64,000 bases of DNA from Enterococcus rotai (GCF_001465345.1 NZ_CP013655.1:1093553-1157552), one strand, 5' to 3'; counted from the first letter of the stretch, positions 20,406 through 33,252 are shown. Numbers and translations: made by a program. Notes: generated by a model not told the origin, from the sequence alone.

Positions 20406-21206
20406 TTAAAACAAAGAAAGATTATTTGCAATGACTTTTAAAATTGTATGAATTATTTTTTGCGAATAGTAATTAGAGGAAAAAAGAAATTGAAATACCT
20501 CTAAAGAAATGACTTCATCAAAAATAGTTGCTAAGTAATCATTTTGCTGAGAAGTCAATAAAAATGTATGAGTATCGGCTTGTTCTATGGTTTTTACAAT
20601 CTCTGGATTTTCCACTAACCATTGACCAGTTAAACAAATAATGAAACAACAATCTACTTCTTGCAACATCTCTTGAACAACCATTGGATCTGATCTTCGA
20701 TTCATCTCAAACACTGTAATGCCTCTATAACTCAGTAATTCTCGCAATGTATTAGCCGCTGCAAAGCTATATGTATTGCACAGAACAGCTACCTCAGATG
20801 AAGGCGCCATTCTTTGTGCAATTCGATAACATTGATCCAAATCAATCTGTTCATAGATTTTTCTTGTCAGCTGTTCTTCTTCTTGAAGCATATTGTCCAT
20901 TATACTCTGAGATGTCAACTCCCCATTATAAGACGAGAACTGAGGCAATTCTGCGTATGGAAATATGTCAGTTCGCATTTCTTTAAATGACGCATAGCCA
21001 ATTTTCTTACAGAATTTAGTAACACTTGCTGGCGTTGTATTCGCTAAAAAAGCAATTTCTTCAATATAAATATTGGGAAATTCATTGATTTTTTTGATTA
21101 AAACTTTTGCAATCGTATAGTATACTCCTGATTTAACACATTTGAAAAAAAATTCCGTCAGTTTAACGTAAACTGGACTAGACGGAATAAAATGTTTTTG
21201 AGGCAA
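20406..21206 (-). CDS. RpiR/MurR family transcriptional regulator
   Basis: A 266-residue regulator. An N-terminal HTH_6 domain (about 1-80; EEIAFLANTTPASVTKFCKKIGYASFKEMR is the recognition region) is followed by a SIS sugar-phosphate-binding domain (about 105-240). It probably senses a phosphorylated sugar and controls the adjacent glucosidase and PTS genes. The start codon is TTG with AAGGAG 9 bases upstream. Two matching palindromes ATTTTCCA-N4-T(G/A)GAAAAT flank the gene and are its likely operators. Confidence 0.85.
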   Translation of the reverse strand: MPQKHFIPSSPVYVKLTEFFFKCVKSGVYYTIAKVLIKKINEFPNIYIEEIAFLANTTPASVTKFCKKIGYASFKEMRTDIFPYAELPQFSSYNGELTSQSIMDNMLQEEEQLTRKIYEQIDLDQCYRIAQRMAPSSEVAVLCNTYSFAAANTLRELLSYRGITVFEMNRRSDPMVVQEMLQEVDCCFIICLTGQWLVENPEIVKTIEQADTHTFLLTSQQNDYLATIFDEVISLEVFQFLFSSNYYSQKIIHTILKVIANNLSLF

Positions 21207-21481
21207 TCGTTTTCACTCCTTAAAAAAATAAATAACTTAGAACAGTCTACCACACCACAAAACTTAAATAACCTAGGTTAAAAATAGAGTCACTTTTAAT
21301 CAATCTCTAATTAAATATAAATAAAGCTGTTACACCTATTATCATAGCATAAAATCTTTTCTCATTGCAGTTATGTCTCAATCCCTTGAATATTTCTGGA
21401 GAATAGAGTTGTTTTTTTTCACACTAGTAATATATCTCTTAATTAAAAACAACATATAAACACAATGTAGGGCTAATTTTC

Positions 21482-21501
21482 ATTTTCCAAATCTAGAAAA
21501 T
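21482..21501. promoter_or_regulatory. Candidate RpiR operator 2
   Basis: ATTTTCCA-AATC-TAGAAAAT, about 75 bases before the EIIBC start, matching operator 1 except for one base in the right arm. Elsewhere the 21207-21577 gap is AT-rich with no other clear signal beyond TTTGGAAACCAAA at about 21514. Confidence 0.45.
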
Positions 21502-21577
21502 AAAAAGAATTGTTTGGAAACCAAACTGACGTTACACTAACGCTAAATAAAAAATGTTTGAGGAGTTGAAAAGAATC

Positions 21578-22927
21578 ATGACATATGAAACAACAGCAAA
21601 AGAATTGATTACCAATGTGGGTGGTCTTTCGAATATCAGTAATTTGACCCATTGTGCAACACGTTTGAGATTTCAATTATACGATGACTCGTTAGTTTCT
21701 GATAACAAAGTCAAAGAAATTGGGCTTGTCATAGGAACAGTCGTAGCTGGTGGTCAATATCAAGTCATTATTGGAAACAAAGTAGGAGAAGTATACGCCG
21801 CTATACAGACCTTAAGAAAAAATGAAAGCGTAACAACAGATGTGAAACCAGAAACTATCAAGAAAAAAACAATTACTCAAGAGACTTTTGATATTATTTC
21901 AGGGAGCTTTTTGCCCTTATTAGGAATTTTAGCTGGTTCGGGAATGTTAAAAGCTATTCTAACGTTGTTATTAGAGTTTAACCTTATTTCCGACACAAAT
22001 AATACTTATATCGTATTATCTTCGATTGCCAATGCGGGGTTTTATTTCCTACCTGTTTTACTAGGCTTTACATTGGCCAGACGTCTAGGCGCAAATGAAT
22101 ATATTGGTGCTGTGATTGGTGCAGCTCTCTTGGAACCAGGCTTTGTCGGACTAATAGAAAAAACAGACGTAGATTTTTTAGGCATTCAATTGATTCCTAT
22201 CAATTACGCTTCAACTGTATTCCCTGTTTTTATAGCGGTTACATTCTTTTGGCAACTTGAACAGTTATTAAAGAAATATATTCCACAAATGTTACAGATG
22301 TTTATGGTACCCATGCTTTCACTCGTTATTGTTGTTCCATTAACGATGTTGTTATTTGGTCCTTTTGGTACTTTCGTTGGAGAAGGTATTGCCAAACTTG
22401 TCGTAATGATGAGTGGTGTCAGCGGTCTTTTAACAGGTGCACTATTAGGCGGTTTCTACACTTTCTTAATAGTGATGGGACTACACTGGGGGTTAGTCCC
22501 GATTGTTTTAGCTAATTTAGCTAATGGGGGAGATCCTCTATACGCAATGGGTGGGATGTGTGCTTTTGCTCAAATGGGTATCGCTTTAGGTTTTCTTATT
22601 CGTTCAAAAGATAAGAAGCTAAAAACTTTAGCCGGTTCTTCCATTGTACCAGCTGCATTAAGTGGTATTACAGAACCTATTATCTACGGGCTAATCGTTC
22701 CATACCGCAAAACATTTATTTACATTATTATCGCCGGAGCTGTCGGCGGAGGAATCAATGGCTTTTTTCAAGTCAAAATGGTCTCTTATGCATTCGCCAG
22801 TTTTTTAGGAATTCCAGCATACAGTCCAATGATTATCTATTTAATTTCTGCTTTAATTACTGTAAGTATTGCAACAGCCCTTGTTGTCATGTTCGGATAT
22901 GAAACGAAAGAAAAGCACTTAGCATAA
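21578..22927 (+). CDS. PTS beta-glucoside-type EIIBC component
   Basis: A 449-residue sugar permease. The EIIB domain (about 1-85) carries NLTHCATRLRF with the phosphorylated Cys26; EIIC (about 110-445) has about ten hydrophobic segments and the motif GITEPIIYG near the end. There is no EIIA domain, so it must borrow phosphate from a separate EIIA. Start choice: the ATG at 21578 has GAGGAG 12 bases before it, while an upstream in-frame ATG has none. It faces away from the RpiR gene, and a matching operator lies upstream. Together with the glucosidase it forms an uptake-and-cleavage module for a beta-glucoside or thioglucoside. Confidence 0.88.
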   Translation: MTYETTAKELITNVGGLSNISNLTHCATRLRFQLYDDSLVSDNKVKEIGLVIGTVVAGGQYQVIIGNKVGEVYAAIQTLRKNESVTTDVKPETIKKKTITQETFDIISGSFLPLLGILAGSGMLKAILTLLLEFNLISDTNNTYIVLSSIANAGFYFLPVLLGFTLARRLGANEYIGAVIGAALLEPGFVGLIEKTDVDFLGIQLIPINYASTVFPVFIAVTFFWQLEQLLKKYIPQMLQMFMVPMLSLVIVVPLTMLLFGPFGTFVGEGIAKLVVMMSGVSGLLTGALLGGFYTFLIVMGLHWGLVPIVLANLANGGDPLYAMGGMCAFAQMGIALGFLIRSKDKKLKTLAGSSIVPAALSGITEPIIYGLIVPYRKTFIYIIIAGAVGGGINGFFQVKMVSYAFASFLGIPAYSPMIIYLISALITVSIATALVVMFGYETKEKHLA

Positions 22928-22980
22928 ACACAAACTTAATAGATTAATTTTATTGAACTAATACAAAATAGAATAAATGA

Positions 22981-23027
22981 AAAGCTACTTCCTGAAATAA
23001 CATTTCTTTCGGAAAGTAGCTTTTTTG
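22981..23027 (+). terminator. Terminator after PTS gene
   Basis: Stem AAAAGCTACTTCC pairing with GGAAAGTAGCTTTT (one bulged A), followed by six T. Confidence 0.8.
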
Positions 23028-23166
23028 AGCATATGCCTGTTTTATTTGCTTCCATTTTTTAACTATCAAAAATGTGAATACTTAATTACACAAGCATCTT
23101 ATATAATTAGCAAGGTTCTATTATTTCAAGGTTCTAATCATTTTATTTTTAACTATTTACATCCTA

Positions 23167-24684
23167 TCAATGCGCCAACATTTCTTGGGCTATCTCAAAT
23201 CCAGTCATACCAACAGGATAATAAGTCGGCCAATTATCCATTTCTTCCAATAACTTTTGTTGGCTTTCATTACCAAAATAAATATGGAAATGTGCTGCTT
23301 TTGACGGTGCGATTCCATGATCTGAAAATTGAACATATTTATAAGGCGTGTCTTCTGTGGCTTCAAATAAATAGCGAACGCCACGATTTCCTGCTTTATA
23401 CGTTAAGATTTCTTTGCCTGCGTATTTGTATTTCGATGAATACTTCTTATCCCCTACTATAAACGTCATGGCATCTTTGCTAATATCAATTCGATCCACG
23501 TCTGTTTGGTATCCTTTTTGATAATAGGCTTTGTATTCTTCTGCCGTCATTTTTTTCGTTAGTTTTTCTTTATAATCAAATACTTGATCAAATGTGCCAT
23601 CTTCTAAATAAGGAAACACCGATTGCCACTCACCTGCATAATCAGAAAGGACACGGTCTTTAACATCCTTATCATCAAAATACCCATTTGAAACTGTCTT
23701 GTTTACGGCAGTTTCAGTTAATTCTTTTTTCGGGGTAACTTCTGTTGATTTTACCAATGCTTCTAAATTCTCTTTCATCACGCTAATATATGTTTTACCT
23801 GCCTTCATATCCTCATTGGTAAGACCTTCTAATGGATTTAATACAAGTAATTCTACACCCGTCTCATTTGCTAAAGTTTTCGCTACTCGGTCATTTGCGT
23901 TTTCTTCAAAATAGATATAGTTGATTCCTGTTTCTTCAACTAATTTTTTCAATTCTGCAATCCGAGAAGGCTGTGGTTCTTGATCGGGAGAAATTCCTGC
24001 GATTGGAATTTGTTTTAGGTTATAATCTAATGCCAGATAAGAAAAAGCTGTATGTTGGGTGATAAAATTCTTTTGTTTGGCATTCGCTAATTTTGCTTCG
24101 TATTGCTCATTAAGCTCCGTTAATTGTTCGATATAATCGGCCGCATTTTTAGTAAATGTTGTTTTTTGCTCTGGAAAATGGTTAATCAATTCATCTCTGA
24201 TTGTTTCTACTTCTTTGATTGCTCGAAAGGGACTCAACCATAGATGAGGATCATAGTCATGAGAATGTCCTTCATGGCTTTCCTCTGCTGAATGATCGTG
24301 GTCTTCACTTCCAGGTAAAAGAACCATGCCTTCACTTGCTTTGATGCTCGTCACATTCTTTAGTGATTTTTCCATCTTAGGCACCCAAGTTTCCATGTAT
24401 TCACTATTATAAACAAAGGCATCTGCATCTTGTAATTTGGCAATGTCCTTTGCAGAAGGTTCGTAATCATGTGCTTCTGTTCCTGCTGGAACCATTAACG
24501 TCACCTCACCAACATCGCCAACGATATTTCTAGTAAATTCATACATCGGATAAAATGAAGTAACAATCGTTAATTGTTTTTGTTCTTTATTCTCTTTTGT
24601 CTCAGTTTTTGGTTTGGTACAGGCGGTGAAAATAATTCCTAGTAAAAATAGCCCCGCGATAATAAGATTTAACTTCTTTTTCAT
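23167..24684 (-). CDS. adcA: Zinc-binding lipoprotein AdcA (ZnuA + ZinT domains)
   Basis: A 505-residue surface lipoprotein that captures zinc for an ABC transporter. A signal peptide ends in FTAC (lipidated Cys22). The ZnuA-like domain (about 30-310) contains a His-rich loop with EDHDHSAEESHEGHSHDYDPHLW spread over about 25 residues. A C-terminal ZinT domain (about 325-505) includes NGYFDDKDVKDRVLSDYAG and AAHFHIYFG. This fusion is typical of streptococci and enterococci. Start: ATG 24684 with GGAG 8 bases upstream; a TTG five codons earlier lies in the RBS. The transporter's ATPase and permease are not nearby. A palindrome resembling a Zur box lies upstream. Confidence 0.95.
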   Translation of the reverse strand: MKKKLNLIIAGLFLLGIIFTACTKPKTETKENKEQKQLTIVTSFYPMYEFTRNIVGDVGEVTLMVPAGTEAHDYEPSAKDIAKLQDADAFVYNSEYMETWVPKMEKSLKNVTSIKASEGMVLLPGSEDHDHSAEESHEGHSHDYDPHLWLSPFRAIKEVETIRDELINHFPEQKTTFTKNAADYIEQLTELNEQYEAKLANAKQKNFITQHTAFSYLALDYNLKQIPIAGISPDQEPQPSRIAELKKLVEETGINYIYFEENANDRVAKTLANETGVELLVLNPLEGLTNEDMKAGKTYISVMKENLEALVKSTEVTPKKELTETAVNKTVSNGYFDDKDVKDRVLSDYAGEWQSVFPYLEDGTFDQVFDYKEKLTKKMTAEEYKAYYQKGYQTDVDRIDISKDAMTFIVGDKKYSSKYKYAGKEILTYKAGNRGVRYLFEATEDTPYKYVQFSDHGIAPSKAAHFHIYFGNESQQKLLEEMDNWPTYYPVGMTGFEIAQEMLAH

Positions 24685-24818
24685 TTCTGATCTCCTCAAT
24701 CGTTTTATTTATGATGCATCGTATCTTAAAATAATTACTAATGTGAAAAGCTCTATTTTCCTAACTTTTTAATGGTTTAAGCCTTCATTTTACTGCTCCT
24801 TTCCGATTTCGGTTGCTC

Positions 24819-24839
24819 AAAACGTAATCGTTACGTTTT
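24819..24839. promoter_or_regulatory. Zur-like operator upstream of adcA
   Basis: AAAACGTAA-TCG-TTACGTTTT, a perfect 9-bp palindrome, 135 bases before the adcA start. It resembles Firmicute Zur boxes (CGTAATNATTACG). It does not resemble the streptococcal AdcR motif. Confidence 0.5.
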
Positions 24840-24888
24840 AACTAAATGAGAATATAACAACTTTTTTTCTCATTGTCAAGGGATGCAT

Positions 24889-24932
24889 AAAAGGCCAAGA
24901 AAAAAACGTTACGTTTCTTCCTTGACCTTTTA
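24889..24932 (-). terminator. Hairpin after YccF-like gene
   Basis: Imperfect 20-bp stem (AAAAGGCCAAG pairing with CTTGACCTTTT, then AAACGT/ACGTTT) downstream of the YccF-like gene. The T-run is short, so termination is probable but not certain. Confidence 0.5.
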
Positions 24933-24997
24933 TTTGTAAAACGACTGATACAAAATCTGCTACTCCGATTTATATCAGTCCATTCCATTTTCGAAAA

Positions 24998-25381
24998 CTA
25001 CTCCATATAAACACTATTAGTAGGCACAACTTGGGCCCCAAACGGCATCAACGCCAATTTAGCTAATTTAAACGACTGCATCCCAAATGGAATCCCAATA
25101 ATCGTCACACATAAAATAATTCCGCTGACACAATGCCCTACTGCTAACCAAAATCCGCTGAAAACTAGCCAAAGAATATTCACTAAAAACGAAACTGTAC
25201 TTGTGCTATAAACAACTCTTTTGCCAAATGGCCAAAAACTCAACCCTGCAAGCTTGAAACACTGTAAACCAATCGGAATCCCAACAATTGTAATACACCA
25301 AAGAATGCCCGCTAAAAGCCACGTCAGTCCGCCAAAAAATCCGCCAAAAATAAACCAAATAATATTTCCTAAACAGCCCAT
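24998..25381 (-). CDS. YccF-like (DUF307) small membrane protein
   Basis: A 127-residue protein built from two similar halves. Each has a hydrophobic stretch ending in a motif of type CITIVGIPIGLQCFKLAGLSFWPFG (first half) and CVTIIGIPFGMQSFKLAKLALMPFG (second half). This internal duplication is the mark of YccF-type inner-membrane proteins. About four membrane segments. Start: ATG 25381, with GGGAGG nine bases upstream; the ATG five codons earlier is part of that RBS. Function unknown. Confidence 0.8.
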   Translation of the reverse strand: MGCLGNIIWFIFGGFFGGLTWLLAGILWCITIVGIPIGLQCFKLAGLSFWPFGKRVVYSTSTVSFLVNILWLVFSGFWLAVGHCVSGIILCVTIIGIPFGMQSFKLAKLALMPFGAQVVPTNSVYME

Positions 25382-25558
25382 CTTAAATCCTCCCATTTCT
25401 ACTTAACGATATAAAATTAAATTATACTATAAAAGCAGAAAATAGATAATTGCTCTGAGCATAAATTTATTAAAAAATACAAAATCACTTGTGATCATCC
25501 CATAACTTGGTTACTATCATAATTAAGAGTAATTCTTTCAATAAAAGGAGACGATTTT

Positions 25559-25903
25559 ATTAATAAAGCTGTTGTAGTGTATCAAAGTACGCCGATGATC
25601 GGAAAAAGTAAACTACCTAATGGTTCAATTTTAGGGATGTTTAAACAAAAAAAACTAGTAACTAAATTAAATAAAACCCTTGAAACAAAAAATAGTCCTT
25701 GGCTAGTCGCTTTAGATGATTCAATAGCCGATATCGATGTGATCGCTCAAGAAGCTGATGCCATTATCTGTGTACCAGGATTACAGAAACAGTTTGATCT
25801 CAAGAATTATCCTAAAGAAAAAGTATTTTACTTTGATTCTTTAAGTTATCATGAATTAGCTTTAGATAACGTCATCAAATTTCTAGAATCGATTGAGCAA
25901 TAA
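25559..25903 (+). CDS. Unknown small protein, possible ATT start codon
   Basis: Not recognised. The frame is open from an ATT at 25559 (INKAVVVYQSTPMIGK), which sits 8 bases after AAAGGAG, ideal spacing. The next usual start is GTG at 25577, with no ribosome-binding site and 26 bases from the SD. With the ATT start the protein has 114 residues and begins with a beta strand KAVVVYQ. It ends in an amphipathic helix and contains a central DDSIADIDVIAQEADAIICV. It overlaps no gene, and a thioesterase gene follows 20 bases later, probably co-transcribed. ATT initiation is rare, so a decayed ATG is an alternative. Confidence 0.55.
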   Translation: MNKAVVVYQSTPMIGKSKLPNGSILGMFKQKKLVTKLNKTLETKNSPWLVALDDSIADIDVIAQEADAIICVPGLQKQFDLKNYPKEKVFYFDSLSYHELALDNVIKFLESIEQ

Positions 25904-25922
25904 CAAGAGAGGACTGACTTTT

Positions 25923-26294
25923 ATGCACTTATTAGACTATTTAACGATCGAAACAACTGAGAAATCTAAAGAAAAAGTTGTGCTAACAATGAAAATAGCG
26001 GATTTTCATAAACAACCTTATGGAATTTTGCATGGCGGAATGAACGGTATTTTGATTGAAACAGCCTGTAGTTTAGGTGCAAACGAACAATTTTCAGAAG
26101 AAAATGCCTATGCTGTCGGTGTTGATTTGCAAGTCAACCATCTAAAAAGTGTCGCGGAGGGTGTTCTGACAGTCATAGCCCAACCAAATCATACTGGCGG
26201 CTCCTTGCAAGTGTGGGAAGGAAAAATTTTCAATGAAACTGGAAATCTGATCAGCGTTGGTCGTTGTACCTTGCTTAAACGAACGGAAAAATAA
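25923..26294 (+). CDS. PaaI-like hotdog-fold thioesterase
   Basis: A 123-residue protein with the hotdog thioesterase motif YGILHGGMNGILIETACSLGAN (residues about 37-58), including the HGG loop and catalytic Glu. These enzymes hydrolyse aromatic or acyl-CoA thioesters. Start: ATG 25923 with GAGAGG nine bases upstream; the earlier in-frame TTG overlaps the preceding gene and has no SD. The men operon 8 kb away lacks a DHNA-CoA thioesterase, and a protein of this family could fill that step, but that is only a guess from absence. Confidence 0.82.
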   Translation: MHLLDYLTIETTEKSKEKVVLTMKIADFHKQPYGILHGGMNGILIETACSLGANEQFSEENAYAVGVDLQVNHLKSVAEGVLTVIAQPNHTGGSLQVWEGKIFNETGNLISVGRCTLLKRTEK

Positions 26295-26347
26295 AAAAGC
26301 GTGTAAGTTAAAATAGTGTAGCTATTTTTAATTTACCTGCTTTTTTA
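26293..26347 (+). terminator. Terminator after thioesterase gene
   Basis: Stem GTAAGTTAAAATAG / CTATTTTTAATTTAC with outer AAAAAAGC/GCTTTTTT and a T-run, directly after the stop. Confidence 0.85.
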
Positions 26348-26466
26348 TTCTCATTCCAAAAAAAGATTTTTTTACATCAATTAAATTCAAGGTTAATTCT
26401 AGAGAAAGACTAATCCACATTAGATTTTCCCCCAGATGCTTCTGTTTTTATATTATTTTATTATAA

Positions 26467-26898
26467 TTACATAATTTCTCCAGTTATGATTTTTAATTTC
26501 ATAAATAAAGAGGACATCACATCTAGCTCATTTTGATCCACTTCTGAATATTTTTGATTCAAGATTTTTTCTCTTTCTTTTTTGACAAGTGCATGCATCA
26601 AATTTAATTCTTCTGTGGTTAAATTGGCTAAATAAACATGATTTGGTTCAGAGTAGGCAAATGCTTCGATTTCAAAGGTTTCTGGATTTCTTTTTAAGCT
26701 AGTTCTAATCTGAAAACCATTTGAAAAAGTGATCATTTCGACATATAGATACTCTGAAAAGGTAATCGGTCTACGTTCATAAACGGTTGTCTTACCACCA
26801 AATATTTCTAGTATATTTTCGATAAAGTTAGATAACGCCGTTCCAATATTTAATTGTTTTGAAAAAGTTTTCGATAGTAATAATTTTTCTTGTGTCAT
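26467..26898 (-). CDS. Unknown soluble protein, 143 aa
   Basis: Not recognised. A mainly hydrophilic protein, with no signal peptide or membrane helix. The central part alternates strands (YLYVEMITFSNGFQIRTSL) and the C-terminal half is helical (TTEELNLMHALVKKEREKI). It has its own RBS region (AGAGGTAAAAAGG) and lies between the thioesterase and gyrA, transcribed toward 26467. No partner is evident. Confidence 0.6.
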   Translation of the reverse strand: MTQEKLLLSKTFSKQLNIGTALSNFIENILEIFGGKTTVYERRPITFSEYLYVEMITFSNGFQIRTSLKRNPETFEIEAFAYSEPNHVYLANLTTEELNLMHALVKKEREKILNQKYSEVDQNELDVMSSLFMKLKIITGEIM

Positions 26899-27001
26899 CC
26901 TTTTTACCTCTCACTTCTTATTACTCTTTATTATAATCATATTTTTTTCAAAACAAAACAAAAACGATATTATATTTTTTTCGAATTTACCAACGATAAA
27001 T

Positions 27002-27043
27002 AAAAAAGAACATCTCAGCATCTCGCTGAAATGTTCTTTTTTA
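27002..27043 (-). terminator. Terminator after gyrA
   Basis: Stem AAAAAAGAACAT..TCAGC pairs with GCTGA..ATGTTCTTTTTT, just beyond the gyrA stop. Confidence 0.85.
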
Positions 27044-27044
27044 T

Positions 27045-29567
27045 TTATTCTTCTGTTGTTGTGTCTGTTTCTGGCGTTTCAGTTACAGTCTCAGTAACGA
27101 CTTCCACACCTTCAACTTCTTCAACGATTTCATCTGGCTCCGGCTCAACAACTGCCATCGTCACCACTTTTGCATCTTCTTCCATTCTCATCAAACGAAC
27201 TCCTAATGTGGCACGTCCTGTTTGAGAAACTGAATCGACATTAAAACGAATAATGACACCTTTATTCGTGATTACTAGAATATCTTCATCACCACGAACA
27301 GTTGTAAGCCCTGCTAATGGACCATTTTTCGCTGTAATATTAGCTGTCTTGATTCCTTTACCGCCACGGCCCTTCACAGGGTACTCAGAGGCTTTTGTCC
27401 GCTTACCGTAACCATTTTCCGTCAACACTAGTACTTCCGTGTCAGCGTCCAATAAAGAGGCTCCTACGACGTAATCATCTTCTCTTAGACGAATACCACG
27501 TACACCAGAGGCAGTACGGCCCATATCACGAACGGCTGTTTCAGCAAACGTCACAGAATAACCATTGTGCGTTCCGATGATCATATTTTGTTCACCGTTA
27601 GTTAAAACGACATTGACTAATTCATCATCTTCTTTTAGCCCGATTGCAATCAAACCATTACTTCTAATATTAGAGAATGCTTTAACAGCTGTACGTTTAA
27701 CCGTACCTTTACGGGTCGTGAAGAATAGATAGTGACCTTCCTCTGCTTGACCTTCAACAGCAATGATCGCTTGGATCTTCTCACTAGAATCGATTCCTAG
27801 CATATTGATTACAGGGATTCCTTTGGCTGTTCTACCGTATTCTGGAATTTCATATCCTTTAGCACGGTAAACTTTTCCGTTATTCGTAAAGAATAATAAC
27901 GTATCATGAGTTGAACAAGAAACTAGATTTTTCACGAAATCATCATCATGAACACCCATTCCTTGAACACCACGACCACCACGGCGCTGTGCTCTAAATT
28001 CGCTGTTTGCTACACGTTTGATATAGCCATTGTTTGTTAATGTGATAACGACCTCAGCTTCTTCGATCAAGTCTTCGTCTTCTAAACTTAAAACTTCACC
28101 GACTAATAATTCGGTACGACGAGCATCACCATATTTATCACGAATGTCACCTAATTCTGTTTTAATGATTTCAACAACACGTTCTGGACGAGCTAAGATA
28201 TCATTTAAATCAGCAATGAATTTCAACAATTCTTGGTACTCATTCTCGATCTTATCACGTTCCAAACCTGTTAAACGACGTAGACGCATGTCTAAAATCG
28301 CTTGTGCTTGGCGATCTGAAAACTCAAAACGTTCAATCAATGAAGATTTCGCTTCGTCATCTGAATTTGATCCACGGATGATTGAAATGATCTCATCAAT
28401 GTGGTCTAAAGCAATTCGTAACCCTTCTAAGATATGAGCACGAGCTTCTGCTTTTTTCTTATCAAATTCTGTACGGCGTGTGATCACTTCTTTTTGGTGC
28501 TCGATATAATTTTCAAGAATTTCTTTTAGACTTAAAATTTTCGGAACGCCTTTTTCGATTGCCAACATATTAAAACCAAAAGAAGTTTGCAAAGCTGTCA
28601 TTTTATATAAATTATTCAAAATAACAGAAGCACTCACATCACGACGCACATCGATTACGATCCGCATTCCTTCACGAGAGGACTCATCACGTAAATCTGT
28701 GATTCCTTCAATTCGTTTCTCACGATGTAATTCTGAAATCCGCTCAATTAAACGAGCTTTATTGACCATATAAGGTAATTCTGATACTAAGATACGCTCT
28801 TTACCATTCGGCATATCAACGATATCAACTTTAGCACGAACAGTGATCGAACCTCGCCCAGTTTCGTAAGCACGACGGATACCAGATTTCCCCATGACTA
28901 AACCACCTGTAGGAAAGTCAGGTCCAGGTAATGCTTCCATCAATTCATTGGTTGTAACATCTGGGTTTTCCATCAGTAAGCTAGTTGCTTCGATTACTTC
29001 AGCTAAGTTATGAGGTGGAATATTGGTTGCCATCCCTACTGCGATCCCTGTTGTTCCGTTAACTAAAAGGTTAGGGAAACGCGCTGGTAATACATCTGGC
29101 TCTTGTTCAGAGTCATCATAGTTTCCATGGAAATCAACTGTATTTTTATTGATATCACGCAACATTTCCAAAGCAATCTTACTCATTCTTGCTTCGGTAT
29201 ACCGCATTGCAGCTGCTCCATCGCCATCGACAGAACCAAAGTTTCCGTGGCCATCAACTAGCATACTACGATAGCTAAATGGTTGTGCCATACGAACCAT
29301 TGCTTCATAAATTGACGAGTCACCATGCGGGTGATACTTACCCATTACGTCCCCAACGACACGGGCCGATTTCTTATGTGGTTTGTCAGGTGTTACACCT
29401 AGCTCATTCATCCCATATAAAATACGGCGATGAACTGGTTTTAACCCATCACGAACATCTGGTAGCGCACGAGCTACAATAACGCTCATCGCATAATCAA
29501 TGAAGGATTCTTTCATTTCACTGGTCAGATTGACGTCTTGAATGTTCTCTTTGATTTCTTCACTCAT
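27045..29567 (-). CDS. gyrA: DNA gyrase subunit A
   Basis: An 840-residue type II topoisomerase subunit that cuts and rejoins DNA to introduce negative supercoils. The catalytic Tyr is at 123 in [12 protein letters not shown]. The quinolone-resistance region reads [10 protein letters not shown], with Ser84 and Glu88, the sensitive-type residues. The C-terminal beta-pinwheel contains the GyrA box QRRGGRG (about 543-549). An acidic Glu/Thr-rich tail ends the protein. It follows gyrB by 19 bases in the same operon. Confidence 0.98.
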   Translation of the reverse strand: MSEEIKENIQDVNLTSEMKESFIDYAMSVIVARALPDVRDGLKPVHRRILYGMNELGVTPDKPHKKSARVVGDVMGKYHPHGDSSIYEAMVRMAQPFSYRSMLVDGHGNFGSVDGDGAAAMRYTEARMSKIALEMLRDINKNTVDFHGNYDDSEQEPDVLPARFPNLLVNGTTGIAVGMATNIPPHNLAEVIEATSLLMENPDVTTNELMEALPGPDFPTGGLVMGKSGIRRAYETGRGSITVRAKVDIVDMPNGKERILVSELPYMVNKARLIERISELHREKRIEGITDLRDESSREGMRIVIDVRRDVSASVILNNLYKMTALQTSFGFNMLAIEKGVPKILSLKEILENYIEHQKEVITRRTEFDKKKAEARAHILEGLRIALDHIDEIISIIRGSNSDDEAKSSLIERFEFSDRQAQAILDMRLRRLTGLERDKIENEYQELLKFIADLNDILARPERVVEIIKTELGDIRDKYGDARRTELLVGEVLSLEDEDLIEEAEVVITLTNNGYIKRVANSEFRAQRRGGRGVQGMGVHDDDFVKNLVSCSTHDTLLFFTNNGKVYRAKGYEIPEYGRTAKGIPVINMLGIDSSEKIQAIIAVEGQAEEGHYLFFTTRKGTVKRTAVKAFSNIRSNGLIAIGLKEDDELVNVVLTNGEQNMIIGTHNGYSVTFAETAVRDMGRTASGVRGIRLREDDYVVGASLLDADTEVLVLTENGYGKRTKASEYPVKGRGGKGIKTANITAKNGPLAGLTTVRGDEDILVITNKGVIIRFNVDSVSQTGRATLGVRLMRMEEDAKVVTMAVVEPEPDEIVEEVEGVEVVTETVTETPETDTTTEE

Positions 29568-29586
29568 GAATTTATCTCCTTCTTCA

Positions 29587-32646
<3,060 letters not shown>

Positions 32647-32660
<14 letters not shown>

Positions 32661-32889
32661 CGACTACCTCGCCTTTTTTGGCCATAAAAAAAGTACCTTC
32701 TTCAGGTATCTCGAGCATCATACCGGCGTATAATTTTCTACCGCGGCGATTCTCTAATTCCCCATCCACAAAAACACTATTCTCAGCTAAGTACCACTTA
32801 GCAGCACCGCCGCTACTGATAACGTCGACTTCTTTTAAGACTTGACCTAGTGTCATGTAGTCAGTTTCTAAAACAATCGTCTTTTTCAA
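32647..32889 (-). CDS. yaaA: S4-domain RNA-binding protein YaaA
   Basis: An 80-residue protein with one S4 domain: TLGQVLKEVDVISSGGAAKWYLAENSVFVDGELENRRGRKL. Between dnaN and recF this gene is conserved in Firmicutes and probably binds RNA or the ribosome. The start codon is TTG with GAGGG about seven bases upstream. A promoter lies just before it. Confidence 0.9.
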
Positions 32890-32928
32890 AATGCATCCCT
32901 CTTTTTTGTTTTCACTTTTACTCTTAAT

Positions 32929-32957
32929 ATTATACTCTTTTTTACGTCAAAAAACAA
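32929..32957 (-). promoter_or_regulatory. Promoter of yaaA-recF-gyrBA
   Basis: On minus: TTGTTT, 17-base spacer, TATAAT, about 40 bases before yaaA. The remaining part of the 32890-33252 gap is AT-rich with no gene. Confidence 0.55.
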
Positions 32958-33168
32958 ATTTGTCCGTCTAATTTTCTTTCTAAGCAATTTTGAATCTAAT
33001 CGACAAAAAATATTCTAACGATTAAAAAAGGCTTAAAATGCATTTTAAGGAGAAATTTGTGAGTTTAGCTCTTGAAAATTTTTTTAGCATGTTTCATTTT
33101 GAAGGGGGAAAGAAGCAAAATTTCTTGTTTGGATAAATTCACACTTATTCATTTTCAAATTTTAGTAA

Positions 33169-33207
33169 TTGACATATACAGTTTGGCGATATACAATCAA
33201 ATTGTAT
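33169..33207 (+). promoter_or_regulatory. PadR promoter with overlapping palindromes
   Basis: TTGACA (33169), 17-base spacer, TACAAT (33192-33197). A perfect palindrome ATACAAT-CAA-ATTGTAT covers the -10 (33191-33207), and AGTTTAACTGTATA follows, suggesting autorepression by the PadR protein. Confidence 0.6.
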
Positions 33208-33252
33208 AGTTTAACTGTATAATTGAATACAACAAAACAGAGGTGTCTATAA

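Noticed and set aside
23025..23462. A plus-strand frame of 145 codons over the end of adcA
   Set aside because: It overlaps the ZinT domain of adcA antisense and has no ribosome-binding site; shadow frame.
28030..28437. A 135-codon open frame on plus opposite gyrA (and similar long frames opposite gyrB, mnmE and the LPXTG gene)
   Set aside because: It lies fully inside a certain gene on the other strand, with no SD or protein-like pattern; such frames are caused by the codon use of the real gene.
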